From Deltaproteobacteria bacterium (GTDB taxonomy: Bacteria; Desulfobacterota_B; Binatia; UBA9968), in the NCBI GenBank assembly GCA_016193385.1, contig JACPSF010000309.1, positions 1 to 10,619 of the forward strand: 10,619 nt of DNA. Direction: 5' to 3'. The notes under the pieces are model-generated. The model was not told the origin of the DNA. It did no database searches and saw nothing but the letters and a program-made list of their open reading frames with translations. Below are positions 1 through 7,062 of this stretch, piece by piece. The position numbers were made by a program, and so were the translations under genes. The number at the start of each line of letters is the position of its first letter. Position 1 is the stretch's first letter.

Positions 1-255
1 AAAAAATCATTCTACACATGCTCAGAGCGAAATCAAGGTCGGCGCAGCGAAGGATCGCACCGAACGCTACGGGCTGAGCGGGCTTGCTAAGCGGAACATG
101 GACGAAGCAGCGGGGTAACCCACCGAGGACTTGCGCCGGATGAAAGCCGGAACTGACCGGAGGGAATTCCGGAAGGTTCATCCAAGCAAGTCCCGGAAGG
201 GTCGCTGCGGGAGTCCGTGGAGCGAAGGAAGCCCCGAAGCCCGTAACTCAAGACG
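1..255. other. Left-edge region with no recognised gene; short open frame plus structured DNA
   Basis: I recognise no gene here. The only forward frame open from the edge runs from base 2 to a TAA at 116-118 (38 codons, ending in GLAKRNMDEAAG). It has fairly GC-rich third positions, so it could be the tail of a plus-strand gene lying outside the window and convergent with rdgB, but I cannot match it to a family. From 119 to 255 there is no plausible coding frame; the sequence is purine-rich and carries strong inverted repeats, described separately. The landmarks of tmRNA, RNase P RNA, SRP RNA and a group II intron domain V were looked for and not seen. A mobile-element end or a structured RNA is possible but is inference. 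Confidence 0.3.
127..193. other. Long imperfect hairpin (nested inverted repeats)
   Basis: Three perfectly paired arms nest here. GGACTTGC at 127-134 pairs with GCAAGTCC at 186-193. GGATGAA at 138-144 pairs with TTCATCC at 177-183. CCGGA at 157-161 pairs with TCCGG at 168-172. That makes 20 base pairs with small bulges and a 6-nt apical loop. A competing helix, TCCCG 191-195 with CGGGA 208-212, would break the base of the main stem. No T-run follows on either side, so it is not a classical intrinsic terminator. It lies about 65 bp downstream of the rdgB stop codon and could fold in the 3' part of that transcript or in a plus-strand RNA. Confidence 0.55.
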
Positions 256-876
256 TTACCTCATCAGTGGGAGAAGCGACGGGAGCGCCTCTGCGAGGTG
301 TCTTAGAGCCTTTCCTCGATGGCTGACCTCTCCTTTCGTCTGCCGGTCTACCTCTCCGAAGGTCTTGCCGAAAGGAGGATAAAAAAAGAGCGGATCATAA
401 CCGAACCCATTCTCCCCGTGCGGCGCAAACGCGATCCAGCCCTCGCACTCTGCGCGAAACAGCCATTCCCTGCGGGCCTCTGAAGTCGGTAGGCAGAGCG
501 CGAGCACGCAGACAAAGCGGGCTTGCCGCTGCTCTTGGGGCAGGCCGGTCAGAGCTTGCAGAAGCTTCTGGTTATTCCGAGCATCGTCTGCATCCTCGCC
601 GCTATAGCGCGCCGAATGAATACCCGGCGCCCCGCCCAAGGCTTCCACTTCGAGTCCGGAGTCGTCGGCCAAAGTTGGCATGCCAGAAAAATTCGCCAGG
701 GCTCGAGCCTTCTCCAAGGCATTTTCCTCAAAGGTACGGCCGTCCTCGGCGACGCCCGGATAGGTGCCGAGACTTGCAAGAGGAACAATTCGAATCGGTA
801 GGTTCTTGAGGGCTGCCTCGATTTCGGCGAGTTTGCCTGGATTAGTCGTTCCTACGAGAAGCTCCACAGCAGGCAA
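256..876 (-). CDS. rdgB: RdgB/HAM1 family dITP/XTP pyrophosphatase
   Basis: This is a non-canonical purine NTP pyrophosphatase that hydrolyses dITP, ITP and XTP to the monophosphate and pyrophosphate, keeping deaminated purines out of nucleic acids; it is cytosolic. The 206 residues match the usual family length of about 200. The nucleotide-binding TTNPGKL lies at 10-16, FEENALEKA at 49-57, the catalytic loop LADDSGLEVEALGG at 69-82 (Asp71/72), PGIHSARYSG at 84-93, GFGYDPLF at 157-164 and SHRGKA at 185-190. The start is TTG at 876: the frame is closed upstream by a stop at 898-900, no ATG or GTG lies between, and GGAGAAGAG sits just upstream. A GTG three codons later is the only other nearby candidate. 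It is 21 bp downstream of rph, a common bacterial pairing, and probably shares its transcript. Confidence 0.96.
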   Translation of the reverse strand: MPAVELLVGTTNPGKLAEIEAALKNLPIRIVPLASLGTYPGVAEDGRTFEENALEKARALANFSGMPTLADDSGLEVEALGGAPGIHSARYSGEDADDARNNQKLLQALTGLPQEQRQARFVCVLALCLPTSEARREWLFRAECEGWIAFAPHGENGFGYDPLFFYPPFGKTFGEVDRQTKGEVSHRGKALRHLAEALPSLLPLMR

Positions 877-897
877 AGTCTCTTCTCCGGCAACCGC

Positions 898-1620
898 TCA
901 GGATAGCTCGGCGAGAATCTTCTCTTGGATTTTCTGGAGTTCCCGAATGCCCTGGCCGGCGAGCTCGGCCATCTTATCCAGCCTTTTCTTCGTGAACGGA
1001 TCGCTCTCCGCTGTCCCCTGGACCTCGACAAACTTCCCCACCCCGGTCATGACGAAATTCATATCCACGGCTGCCCGGCTGTCCTCTGCATAGGTGAGGT
1101 CCAACAAGACCCGACCGTCGACGACCCCCACGCTGACCGCGGCAACCGAGTCGCGGATCAGATCACTCGATATCACGCCCTGTTTGAGCCAGCGGTGGTG
1201 AGCCTGTGCCAAAGCCACATAGGCCCCAGTGATGGAAGCGGTGCGGGTACCGCCGTCTGCCTGAATCACATCGCAGTCGATCCACACGGTCCTCTCCCCC
1301 ATCTTATCTAGATCGGCAACCGCCCGCAGGCTGCGTCCAATCAGGCGCTGGATCTCGTGGGTCCTTCCGCCAATCCTACCCCGCGCCGCCTCGCGCGAAA
1401 TACGGACCTGGGAGGAGGACGGCAGCATCCCATACTCGGCAGTGATCCAGCCCTTGCCGCTGTTGCGCAAAAAAGGAGGAACCTTATCCTCCAGCTTGGC
1501 CGTGCAGATGACGCGCGTATCGCCCATCTCGATCAGGACCGAGCCATCGGCATGCTTGATGTAGCCCGGCGTGATGGTGATGGGCCTTAATTGCGTAGTC
1601 TTGCGCCCGTCCGCCCGCAT
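898..1620 (-). CDS. rph: Ribonuclease PH
   Basis: This is a phosphorolytic 3'-to-5' exoribonuclease that trims tRNA precursors and other RNAs using phosphate and releasing nucleoside diphosphates. It normally works as a hexamer in the cytosol. The 240 residues match the family size. Conserved elements are all present: RADGR near the N-terminus, [15 protein letters not shown] at 85-99 with Arg86, the phosphate-binding GGTRTA at 123-128 with Arg126, and [15 protein letters not shown] at 174-188 with acidic residues Asp180 and Asp186. No essential residue is missing. The ATG lies 2 bp after the stop of the aldehyde dehydrogenase gene and has only a weak ribosome site, so translation is probably coupled. 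rdgB follows directly, giving an RNA-processing and nucleotide-sanitation pair. Confidence 0.97.
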   Translation of the reverse strand: MRADGRKTTQLRPITITPGYIKHADGSVLIEMGDTRVICTAKLEDKVPPFLRNSGKGWITAEYGMLPSSSQVRISREAARGRIGGRTHEIQRLIGRSLRAVADLDKMGERTVWIDCDVIQADGGTRTASITGAYVALAQAHHRWLKQGVISSDLIRDSVAAVSVGVVDGRVLLDLTYAEDSRAAVDMNFVMTGVGKFVEVQGTAESDPFTKKRLDKMAELAGQGIRELQKIQEKILAELS

Positions 1621-1622
1621 CG

Positions 1623-3041
1623 CTATGCACTCAGATGAAAGACCACCATCTTAAGCTCCGTCATCTCCTCGACTGCGTACCCCGGCCCTTCCTTGCCGAA
1701 GCCCGACTCCTTTAGCCCGCCGTAAGGCATCAGATCCGCCCGCCACTGGGGACCCCAGTTGATGTGCAAGTTGCCCGATTCCACTTCACGGGCGAACCTC
1801 ATAGCCCACTCCAAGTTCTCAGTGAAGATACCGGCTGAGAGACCATAAACGGTATCGTTGGCCAGCGCGATGGCCTCATCAATGGAATTAAAGGAGGTGA
1901 CCGCTACCGCCGGGCCGAAGAGCTCATCACGGGAGATGCGCATTTCGGGTTTCACGTCTGCTACCACCGTGGGGTGATAGATCGCTCCTCGCCTCATGCC
2001 CCCAACGACGACCCGGGCACCGCCCCCAACAGCCTCCCGCACCCACTCCTCGACGCGCACAGCGTCCCCTTCCCGGATCATTGGACCCACCTTGGTCTGC
2101 TCGTCAAGCTGGTTCCCCATGGTCAGGGCTTGCACCTTGGGGCCCAGAGCGCTCAAAAAATCGCTATACACCTTGCTCGCGGTCAGAACCCTTTGTGTGG
2201 AGATGCACGTCTGACCGGCATTGCCATACCCAGTGGCGACAACGGCTGCCGCCACTCTGTCCAGATCAGCATCGGGCATGATAATCAGAGGAGAATTGGA
2301 ACCGAGTTCCATGGTGACCTTCTTGAGACCGGCCATACGGCAGATTCGCTCGCCGATTTCCCGGCTTCCCGTAAACGTGATCTTGCGCACGCGGCGGTCG
2401 GAGACGAGGACGTCTCCGATGTCAGCCCCAGAACCGGTAAGGCACTGAATCCCCTGTGGAGGGAGTCCCGCCTCCAGCAGGATCTCTGTGAGCCTCAGCG
2501 CCGATAGAGGGGTATCAGTCGCCGGTTTAATGATCACGGAGTTGCCGGCGGCCAGGGCCGGTCCGACCTTATGACAGACCAGGTTCAGCGGAAAATTGAA
2601 GGGGCTGATCGCCGCCACCACACCACAGGGGACTCGCAAAGTGAAACCGAGTTTCTTTGTCCCTGTGGGGTCTCCATCCAACGGCACGGTCTCACCGTGC
2701 AGGCGCTTGGCCTCCTCGGCCGAACCCATGATCGTCTCCACCGCTCGGTTGGCCTCTCCTCGGCCCTCGGCGATGATCTTCCCCTCCTCCGTGGAGATCA
2801 ACCGCCCCAACTCCTCGTTCCGAGCGGCCATCAAGTCTGCCGCCTTTCGCAAGATCTTCCAGCGTTCATAGCCGGAGAGCTTCGCCATGACTTTGGCCCC
2901 GCGTTCCGCGAAGGCCAGGGCTCGCTCCACGTCTGCGGCCTCAGCTTTAGGCACGGTGTCGATGACTGAATTATCGTAGGGGTTTCGGACTTCGATCTTT
3001 TTAGACTTCTCGACCCATTCTCCCGCGAGAAATATCTTCAC
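1623..3041 (-). CDS. NAD(P)-dependent aldehyde dehydrogenase, lactaldehyde/succinate-semialdehyde dehydrogenase-like
   Basis: This cytosolic aldehyde dehydrogenase oxidises an aldehyde to a carboxylate (or an acyl-phosphate-like substrate) with NAD(P). Numbered from the GTG start it has 472 residues, normal for the superfamily. Visible elements are SPFNFPLN (Asn149), the cofactor-binding [10 protein letters not shown] (Lys172), the FTGSREIG loop, [11 protein letters not shown] with the general base Glu245, GNAGQTCIS with nucleophile Cys279, and DELFGP with Glu373. The text most resembles the lactaldehyde dehydrogenase/NADP-GAPDH group, but the substrate cannot be read from sequence. Start choice: a TTG at 3050 extends the frame by three codons but abuts AAGGAGG with no spacing, whereas GTG at 3041 lies 9 nt after that Shine-Dalgarno site. 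It lies about 30 bp after the HD-nuclease gene and 2 bp before rph; its link to RNA metabolism is probably only positional. Confidence 0.93.
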   Translation of the reverse strand: MKIFLAGEWVEKSKKIEVRNPYDNSVIDTVPKAEAADVERALAFAERGAKVMAKLSGYERWKILRKAADLMAARNEELGRLISTEEGKIIAEGRGEANRAVETIMGSAEEAKRLHGETVPLDGDPTGTKKLGFTLRVPCGVVAAISPFNFPLNLVCHKVGPALAAGNSVIIKPATDTPLSALRLTEILLEAGLPPQGIQCLTGSGADIGDVLVSDRRVRKITFTGSREIGERICRMAGLKKVTMELGSNSPLIIMPDADLDRVAAAVVATGYGNAGQTCISTQRVLTASKVYSDFLSALGPKVQALTMGNQLDEQTKVGPMIREGDAVRVEEWVREAVGGGARVVVGGMRRGAIYHPTVVADVKPEMRISRDELFGPAVAVTSFNSIDEAIALANDTVYGLSAGIFTENLEWAMRFAREVESGNLHINWGPQWRADLMPYGGLKESGFGKEGPGYAVEEMTELKMVVFHLSA

Positions 3042-3042
3042 G

Positions 3043-3062
3043 GCGCACAACCTCCTTCTTGT
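3043..3062 (-). promoter_or_regulatory. Ribosome binding site deciding the aldehyde dehydrogenase start
   Basis: On the minus strand AAGGAGG is followed by TTGTGCGCC and then GTG. The spacing of 9 nt fits initiation at the GTG (3039-3041) and not at the TTG directly after the purine run. This is a strong, near-consensus Shine-Dalgarno site inside an operon, so the enzyme is probably translated independently of its upstream neighbour. Confidence 0.6.
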
Positions 3063-3071
3063 CTGGGTGGG

Positions 3072-4034
3072 TTAATCCTCATTGTCGTCTTCTTGCCTGC
3101 CGCGAAAAAAGGAGCGCTCATAGGCCCGGTGAAAAGAGGTCCAGCGCGAAGCCGCTTCTTTCCTAAGCAGGCTCTGGATGCTTTGAATCTTGCCGTCCAG
3201 GTCATCCAGGTAGTGGAGCATGACGGCTTCCAAGGTTTGCGGAAGCTTTGGCGATCCGAACTCCAAGGAGCCGTGGTGGCTGACAATCATGTGCTTGAGC
3301 AGCATGGCGAGTTCCTCGGGAAAGTCGGGAACCGTCTTGATCTTGTCATTGACGATCTCGGTCTCCATGACCAGATGTCCCAGAAGTTGCCCCCGATCCG
3401 TATACTCCACCGCCCGATCGTAAGAAAACTCATAGATCTTGCCGATATCGTGGAGAAAGCCTCCCATCAGCAAAAGATCCACGTCGATACCGTGGTAGTT
3501 CTCCACCACCTTGAGGATTAGCCTGAGGAGCGAGAGCGTATGTTCCAGAAGCCCTCCCAAGTATGAGTGGTGAATGCTCTTCCCTGCCGGCGCGCGCTTG
3601 AAAAGGTCCATGAAGGTCTCGTCGCCAAAGAAAGCTTCCGCGAGCGCACGCAGATGGGGATCTTTCATGTTTCTCAGGATCGCCATCAGCTCCTCGGCCA
3701 TTTGGTCCGGATCGGACTGACTGCGGACCAGGAAATCCTCCGCGGCCGCCTCGCTTTCATCGACGCGGGCGATATCCTGAACCCGGATCTGCACCCTGCC
3801 CTGGTAAAGCGTGCCCTGACCGCGCACGCGCACGAAGTCATTCCGGTCAAAGGCCCGGCCGAGCTCTTCCGCCCTCTCCCACACCCTCGCCTCGATCTCG
3901 CCGCTGCGATCCATGAGCTTGAGAATCAAGTAGCCGCTCCCGTTCTTGGTCACGCCATGGTTCTTGGCTGCAACCAAGAAGACCGAATCCACGGGCCGGC
4001 TTTCGCGAATATCGGTAACAAATAGAGCCTTCAT
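3072..4034 (-). CDS. OB-fold and HD-domain protein, YhaM/Cbf1-like 3'-5' exoribonuclease
   Basis: The 320 residues fit the YhaM family, which joins an N-terminal OB-fold nucleic-acid-binding domain to a metal-dependent HD hydrolase domain and acts as a 3'-5' exonuclease on RNA or single-stranded DNA. The OB fold spans about residues 13-92 (VFLVAAKNHGVTKNGSGYL, then IEARVWE and FVRVRGQG). The HD domain spans about 150-300: HHSYLGGLLEHT with His165, the signature HDIGK at 195-199, His220 in LLGHLV, SHHGS at 252-256, and Asp residues in YLDDLDGK around 277-280. The metal ligands therefore look complete. The ATG at 4034 has GGAG six bases upstream and lies about 14 bp after the yggT stop. The C-terminus is strongly acidic (EDDNED). 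The nuclease role is inferred from the family; other HD phosphohydrolase activities remain possible. Confidence 0.88.
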   Translation of the reverse strand: MKALFVTDIRESRPVDSVFLVAAKNHGVTKNGSGYLILKLMDRSGEIEARVWERAEELGRAFDRNDFVRVRGQGTLYQGRVQIRVQDIARVDESEAAAEDFLVRSQSDPDQMAEELMAILRNMKDPHLRALAEAFFGDETFMDLFKRAPAGKSIHHSYLGGLLEHTLSLLRLILKVVENYHGIDVDLLLMGGFLHDIGKIYEFSYDRAVEYTDRGQLLGHLVMETEIVNDKIKTVPDFPEELAMLLKHMIVSHHGSLEFGSPKLPQTLEAVMLHYLDDLDGKIQSIQSLLRKEAASRWTSFHRAYERSFFRGRQEDDNED

Positions 4035-4048
4035 GAAGACTCCGCGAG

Positions 4049-4357
4049 CTAACCCATAAACCGCATGGACTGGGCAAGGTCGTAGAGCGACCGGACCAGG
4101 AACCTTTGCAGGAAGACAACCGCGACAAAAACGATAAGGGGAGAGAAATCAATGCCTCCGGCATAAGGCGGCAGCGCGCGTCGAATCCGGTAGAGCACCG
4201 GCTCCGTCGCCCCGTAGAGAAACCGGACAATAGGGTTATAAGGGTCCGGATTGACCCAGGAAACGAGCGCCCGCGCCACCACGATCCACATATAGGCCCA
4301 CAAGACGATGTCCAAGACCTGGGCGAGCGCGATCAAGAAATTGGCCAAAAAAAACAT
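4049..4357 (-). CDS. yggT: YggT family small integral membrane protein
   Basis: A 102-residue hydrophobic protein with the YggT layout: a first membrane segment at about residues 4-33 that includes the family-typical ARALVSWVNPDPYNPIVRFL, then a loop with TEPVLYRIRRALPP, and a second hydrophobic segment at about 68-90 (IDFSPLIVFVAVVFLQRFLV). YggT proteins sit in the cytoplasmic membrane and have been linked to osmotic shock tolerance and cell-division or envelope functions; the biochemical role is not settled. It is 10 bp downstream of yggS, the classical neighbour. The start is uncertain: AGAGG directly abuts ATG at 4357, while an in-frame TTG three codons later would have better spacing. 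The codons after the ATG form a run of eight T. Confidence 0.9.
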   Translation of the reverse strand: MFFLANFLIALAQVLDIVLWAYMWIVVARALVSWVNPDPYNPIVRFLYGATEPVLYRIRRALPPYAGGIDFSPLIVFVAVVFLQRFLVRSLYDLAQSMRFMG

Positions 4358-4367
4358 CCTCTACGCT

Positions 4368-5075
4368 CTAGCCCTGCCGGGAACCAAACAAGGCGGTCCC
4401 GATCCTGACGATAGTTGCTCCCTCCTCAATCGCGAGCGGATAATCGTGCGTCATCCCCATCGAGAGCTCCTTAAGCTCCACGTTGGGCATCTTTAACTCC
4501 CTCAACTCCAATTGCAACTCCCTGAGCGCACGAAAGTAAGGGCGGACCTCTTCCGGATCCTCACGAAAAGGCGGAACCGCCATCAACCCTTCCACGCTCA
4601 GATGGGAGAGGTTTCCCACTTCTTCAAGCAACGGTCTCAACTGCTCCCGAGCAATCCCGCTCTTGCTCTCCTCCCCGCCGAGATTGACCTCTACGAAAGC
4701 GCGCGCCTTTCGCCCGCTCTTTTTCGCCTCCTTATCGAGCTCCCGGGCAAGCGCGGCGCTGTCCAGAGATTCGATCAGATCGAACAGATCCAACGCCGCC
4801 TTGACCTTGTTGCGTTGGAGATGGCCGATCATGTGCCATTCAGCGGGCTCCCGGATCGCTTCGCGCTTGGTCTTCGCCTCCTGCACGTAGTTCTCGCCGA
4901 ACAAGCGGATTCCCGCCGCGATCGCGGCCCGAACCTTCTCCACGCTTTGAGATTTCGCGGCGCCCAGGAGTTTGATCTCTCCGGGATCCCTGCCGCACTT
5001 TGCGGCCGCGTCCCGGATCCTCGCTAATACCGCGCGGGCATTGGCAGCCACATCTACCATTGATGTCTTTTGCAT
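4368..5075 (-). CDS. yggS: YggS/PROSC family pyridoxal-phosphate homeostasis protein
   Basis: A 235-residue PLP-binding protein with a single TIM-barrel domain like the N-terminal half of alanine racemase. The family controls the free pool of pyridoxal 5'-phosphate and affects amino-acid and keto-acid balance; no enzymatic activity is established. The PLP-binding lysine should be Lys41 in LLGAAKSQ, followed by GENYVQEA at 75-82, EWHMIGHLQRNK with the usual His-Leu-Gln pattern, VNLGGEESKSGI, and the phosphate-binding end MGMTHDYPLAIEEG and VRIGTALFGSR. MGMTHDYP replaces the more usual MGMSxD pattern, a mild variation. The ATG at 5075 has an AGGGGGA motif about a dozen bases upstream. It heads the housekeeping block, with 72 bp separating it from the upstream permease; yggT follows 10 bp later. 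Confidence 0.95.
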   Translation of the reverse strand: MQKTSMVDVAANARAVLARIRDAAAKCGRDPGEIKLLGAAKSQSVEKVRAAIAAGIRLFGENYVQEAKTKREAIREPAEWHMIGHLQRNKVKAALDLFDLIESLDSAALARELDKEAKKSGRKARAFVEVNLGGEESKSGIAREQLRPLLEEVGNLSHLSVEGLMAVPPFREDPEEVRPYFRALRELQLELRELKMPNVELKELSMGMTHDYPLAIEEGATIVRIGTALFGSRQG

Positions 5076-5147
5076 ACCACATCCGTCCCCCTAAATCACT
5101 CCCGTAGGCTTCAGCAAGTCTCACCGTCGCCCCCCGTGCGCTCCGGT

Positions 5148-6008
5148 TCACGCAAGGCGGAGTTTGGGGTCGAGCGCGTCGCGCAAAGAGTCACCGAAAA
5201 GATTGAAGGCGAAGACCGAAAGGCTGATGGCCAACCCTGGAAAAATCGCCATCCAGGGGGCCCTCTCGGCAAACTCCACCGCGGCCCCGCGGAGCATCAG
5301 TCCCCAGGCCGGCGTGGGCTCTGCAACCCCCAGACCGAGGAAGGAAAGCGAGGCCTCCAAGAGTATGGCCTGTCCAAGAAACGCCGTCAGCAGAATGAGG
5401 TATGGCGCCATGACGTTGGGGAAGATATGACGCAGGATGATGCGGCGATGGCTCAAGCCCAGAGCCCGGGCGGCATCCACGAAAGGTGCCTGACGCAGAG
5501 ACAAAGCGCTGCTGCGCACTACCAGGGCCGAGCGAGGGATCATGGGAACCGTGATGGCAAGAATCACATTCACAGTCCCGGTGCCAAGAATCGCCACTAC
5601 AGCGAGGGCCAAGACGATAAGAGGAAAAGACAAAAGAATATCCATGACCCGTTGGATCAAGAGATCGATCTTGCCTCCGAAGTAGGCGCTGGTCGCACCG
5701 AGCACCGCGCCCAGAGTCGCACCGAAAAAAGAAGAGGAAAAACCAACTAACAAAGCCGTTCGAGAGCCATGAAGGATACGGGAAAGGATATCACGGCCAA
5801 AGGAATCCGTGCCAAACCAGTGGTTGGCCCCAGGCGGAGCGAACATGGCTGCATAGTTGGTTCTCAGCGGGTCATAAGGCGCAACGAAATCAGCCAATAA
5901 AGCCGCAAATGCCATAACGAGGACGATGATGGCGCCGGCAGCGCCCAAAGGTCGCTGGCGCGCAAACCGTAGAAAGATTCCAACCCGCCGATGGAAGCGA
6001 GAAATCAT
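5148..6008 (-). CDS. Peptide/nickel-type ABC transporter permease, DppC-like
   Basis: This is the second membrane subunit of a peptide-type ABC importer. The 286 residues match the DppC/OppC family. The N-terminal segment at about 17-43 is followed by APYDPLRTNY and the typical WFGTDSFGRDILSRILHGSR at 64-83. Further membrane segments lie at about 85-112, 122-156, 200-225 and 252-272. The EAA loop that docks on the ATPase is FVDAARALGLSHRR near 176-189, and the C-terminus DSLRDALDPKLR is family-typical. The ATG overlaps the stop of the DppB-like gene as ATGA, so the two are translationally coupled. What the transporter carries (peptide, metal, glutathione or sugar-like solute) cannot be read from the sequence. 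The DppD/DppF ATPase genes normally found next are absent: yggS comes next. Confidence 0.95.
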   Translation of the reverse strand: MISRFHRRVGIFLRFARQRPLGAAGAIIVLVMAFAALLADFVAPYDPLRTNYAAMFAPPGANHWFGTDSFGRDILSRILHGSRTALLVGFSSSFFGATLGAVLGATSAYFGGKIDLLIQRVMDILLSFPLIVLALAVVAILGTGTVNVILAITVPMIPRSALVVRSSALSLRQAPFVDAARALGLSHRRIILRHIFPNVMAPYLILLTAFLGQAILLEASLSFLGLGVAEPTPAWGLMLRGAAVEFAERAPWMAIFPGLAISLSVFAFNLFGDSLRDALDPKLRLA

Positions 6009-6958
6009 TGATAATGGATGCGTGGATCCAGCCAGGCGTAGAGAAGATCTACAAGGAAATTCACAAAGATAAAGGCAAAGGAGACGAGCAGCACCAAGGC
6101 CTGAGTCGTGGTGTAGTCACGTCGAGTGATCGACTCCACAAATAGCATGCCGATCCCATTCAGATTAAAGACCTGCTCAGTGACCACCAACCCGCCAATA
6201 AGAAAAGCGAATTCGAGCCCGCTCACCGTGATCACCGGCAGAATCGCGTTTCTTAGCGCGTGCCGCGTGAGAATGATTTTTTCCCCCAACCCCTTAGCGC
6301 GGGCGGTCCGGATATAGTCTTCTCGCAAGACGTCCAAAACTGCCGAGCGAGCCATGCGGGTAGCCACAGCCGAGTAGCGATAGCCTACGGCCAGAGCCGG
6401 CCAGATGAGCTGCATCAAATTGGCCTTGGGATCGACCCAGAAAGAGGTGAAAGTAAGGGGCGGCAGCCATTTAAAAAAGATGAGAAAGCTGAGAATGATG
6501 ATGACTCCCAGCCAGAACGAGGGGATGGACAGGCCAGCGATGGAGAAGATCCGCACAGCATAATCCACCCATGTGTCCTGCTTTAGTGCCGCAAGCACCC
6601 CTAAAGGGATGGAAAGAAAGATTGCCACTAACGTGGCCATTACGGCAAGCTCGAGACTGAGCTCCAGGCGGATGGCGATCTCCCGAGTAATCGGACGGCC
6701 CGTCCACATGGAGTTGCCAAAATCAAATCGGACAATACCCCACATCCAGCGTAGAAATTGCTGCCAGAGCGGCTTGTCTAGACCAAGCTGGACGCGTTCG
6801 CGCTCAATAGCCTCTTTCGGGGCGAAGGCCCCGCTACCCGCATACTTCAACTCTACGATGTCCCCGGGAGCCACGCGCAGTATAAGAAAAACGAGCACTG
6901 CGACCCCCAAAAGGGTCGGGATCATCAGAAGCAAACGCTTGAGGATATACTGCCGCAT
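6005..6958 (-). CDS. Peptide/nickel-type ABC transporter permease, DppB-like
   Basis: This is the first membrane subunit of the importer, 317 residues, typical of DppB/OppB. It begins MRQYILKRLLLMIPTLLG, with the first membrane segment at about 9-29 ending in RVAPGD. Next come the periplasmic part with LGLDKPLWQQFLRW and FDFGNS, and membrane segments near 100-125, 134-162, 183-197, 242-262 and 284-308. The EAA loop is DYIRTARAKGLGEK at 214-227, followed by ALRNAILP. The C-terminal LLYAWLDPRI is family-typical. The ATG at 6958 has no clear Shine-Dalgarno site. Upstream lie a 9-bp repeat array and a solute-binding protein gene that is broken, so this permease pair may have lost its original partner. 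The coding frame itself is intact with no in-frame stop. Confidence 0.95.
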   Translation of the reverse strand: MRQYILKRLLLMIPTLLGVAVLVFLILRVAPGDIVELKYAGSGAFAPKEAIERERVQLGLDKPLWQQFLRWMWGIVRFDFGNSMWTGRPITREIAIRLELSLELAVMATLVAIFLSIPLGVLAALKQDTWVDYAVRIFSIAGLSIPSFWLGVIIILSFLIFFKWLPPLTFTSFWVDPKANLMQLIWPALAVGYRYSAVATRMARSAVLDVLREDYIRTARAKGLGEKIILTRHALRNAILPVITVSGLEFAFLIGGLVVTEQVFNLNGIGMLFVESITRRDYTTTQALVLLVSFAFIFVNFLVDLLYAWLDPRIHYQ

Positions 6959-6980
6959 GATACGCTGAAGGCCGAAAATT

Positions 6981-7043
6981 GGTTCAAACCGTTTAAATCG
7001 TTCAAATCGTTAAACGGATTGAACGGCTTGAACGCTTGGAACG
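6981..7043. repeat. Degenerate 9-bp tandem repeat, seven units
   Basis: Read on the plus strand the units are GGTTCAAAC, CGTTTAAAT, CGTTCAAAT, CGTTAAACG, GATTGAACG, GCTTGAACG and CTTGGAACG, lying back to back from 6981 to 7043. All fit a loose core of TT followed by AA or GAA, and the phase drifts half-way. The array also contains an inverted repeat, CCGTTTAA at 6989-6996 with TTAAACGG at 7010-7017 and a 13-nt loop. It occupies almost all of the gap between the broken solute-binding gene (stop at 7063) and the DppB-like start (6958). It may be an intergenic element family or a stem-loop stabilising the permease mRNA; both are inference. Confidence 0.75.
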
Positions 7044-7062
7044 CTCCCGCCAGGTCTCACGT

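Noticed and set aside
127..193. Intrinsic terminator for rdgB
   Set aside because: The stem is long and bulged and has no T-run after either arm.
1..255. tmRNA, RNase P RNA, SRP RNA, 6S RNA or group II intron end
   Set aside because: The conserved landmark sequences of these RNAs were looked for by eye and not found; a covariance-model search would be decisive.
131..382. Plus-strand 83-codon frame crossing the hairpin and the end of rdgB
   Set aside because: It is Arg/Ser-rich, overlaps the conserved rdgB C-terminus and lacks a ribosome site; more likely chance openness in GC-rich DNA.
5070..5750. Long plus-strand open frame of 226 codons opposite the DppC-like gene
   Set aside because: Its translation is low-complexity, Arg/Gly/Gln-rich and matches no family; the opposite strand encodes a clear permease with full motif order.
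6981..7043. CRISPR array
   Set aside because: Units are 9 bp, contiguous and without spacers; no cas genes are present.
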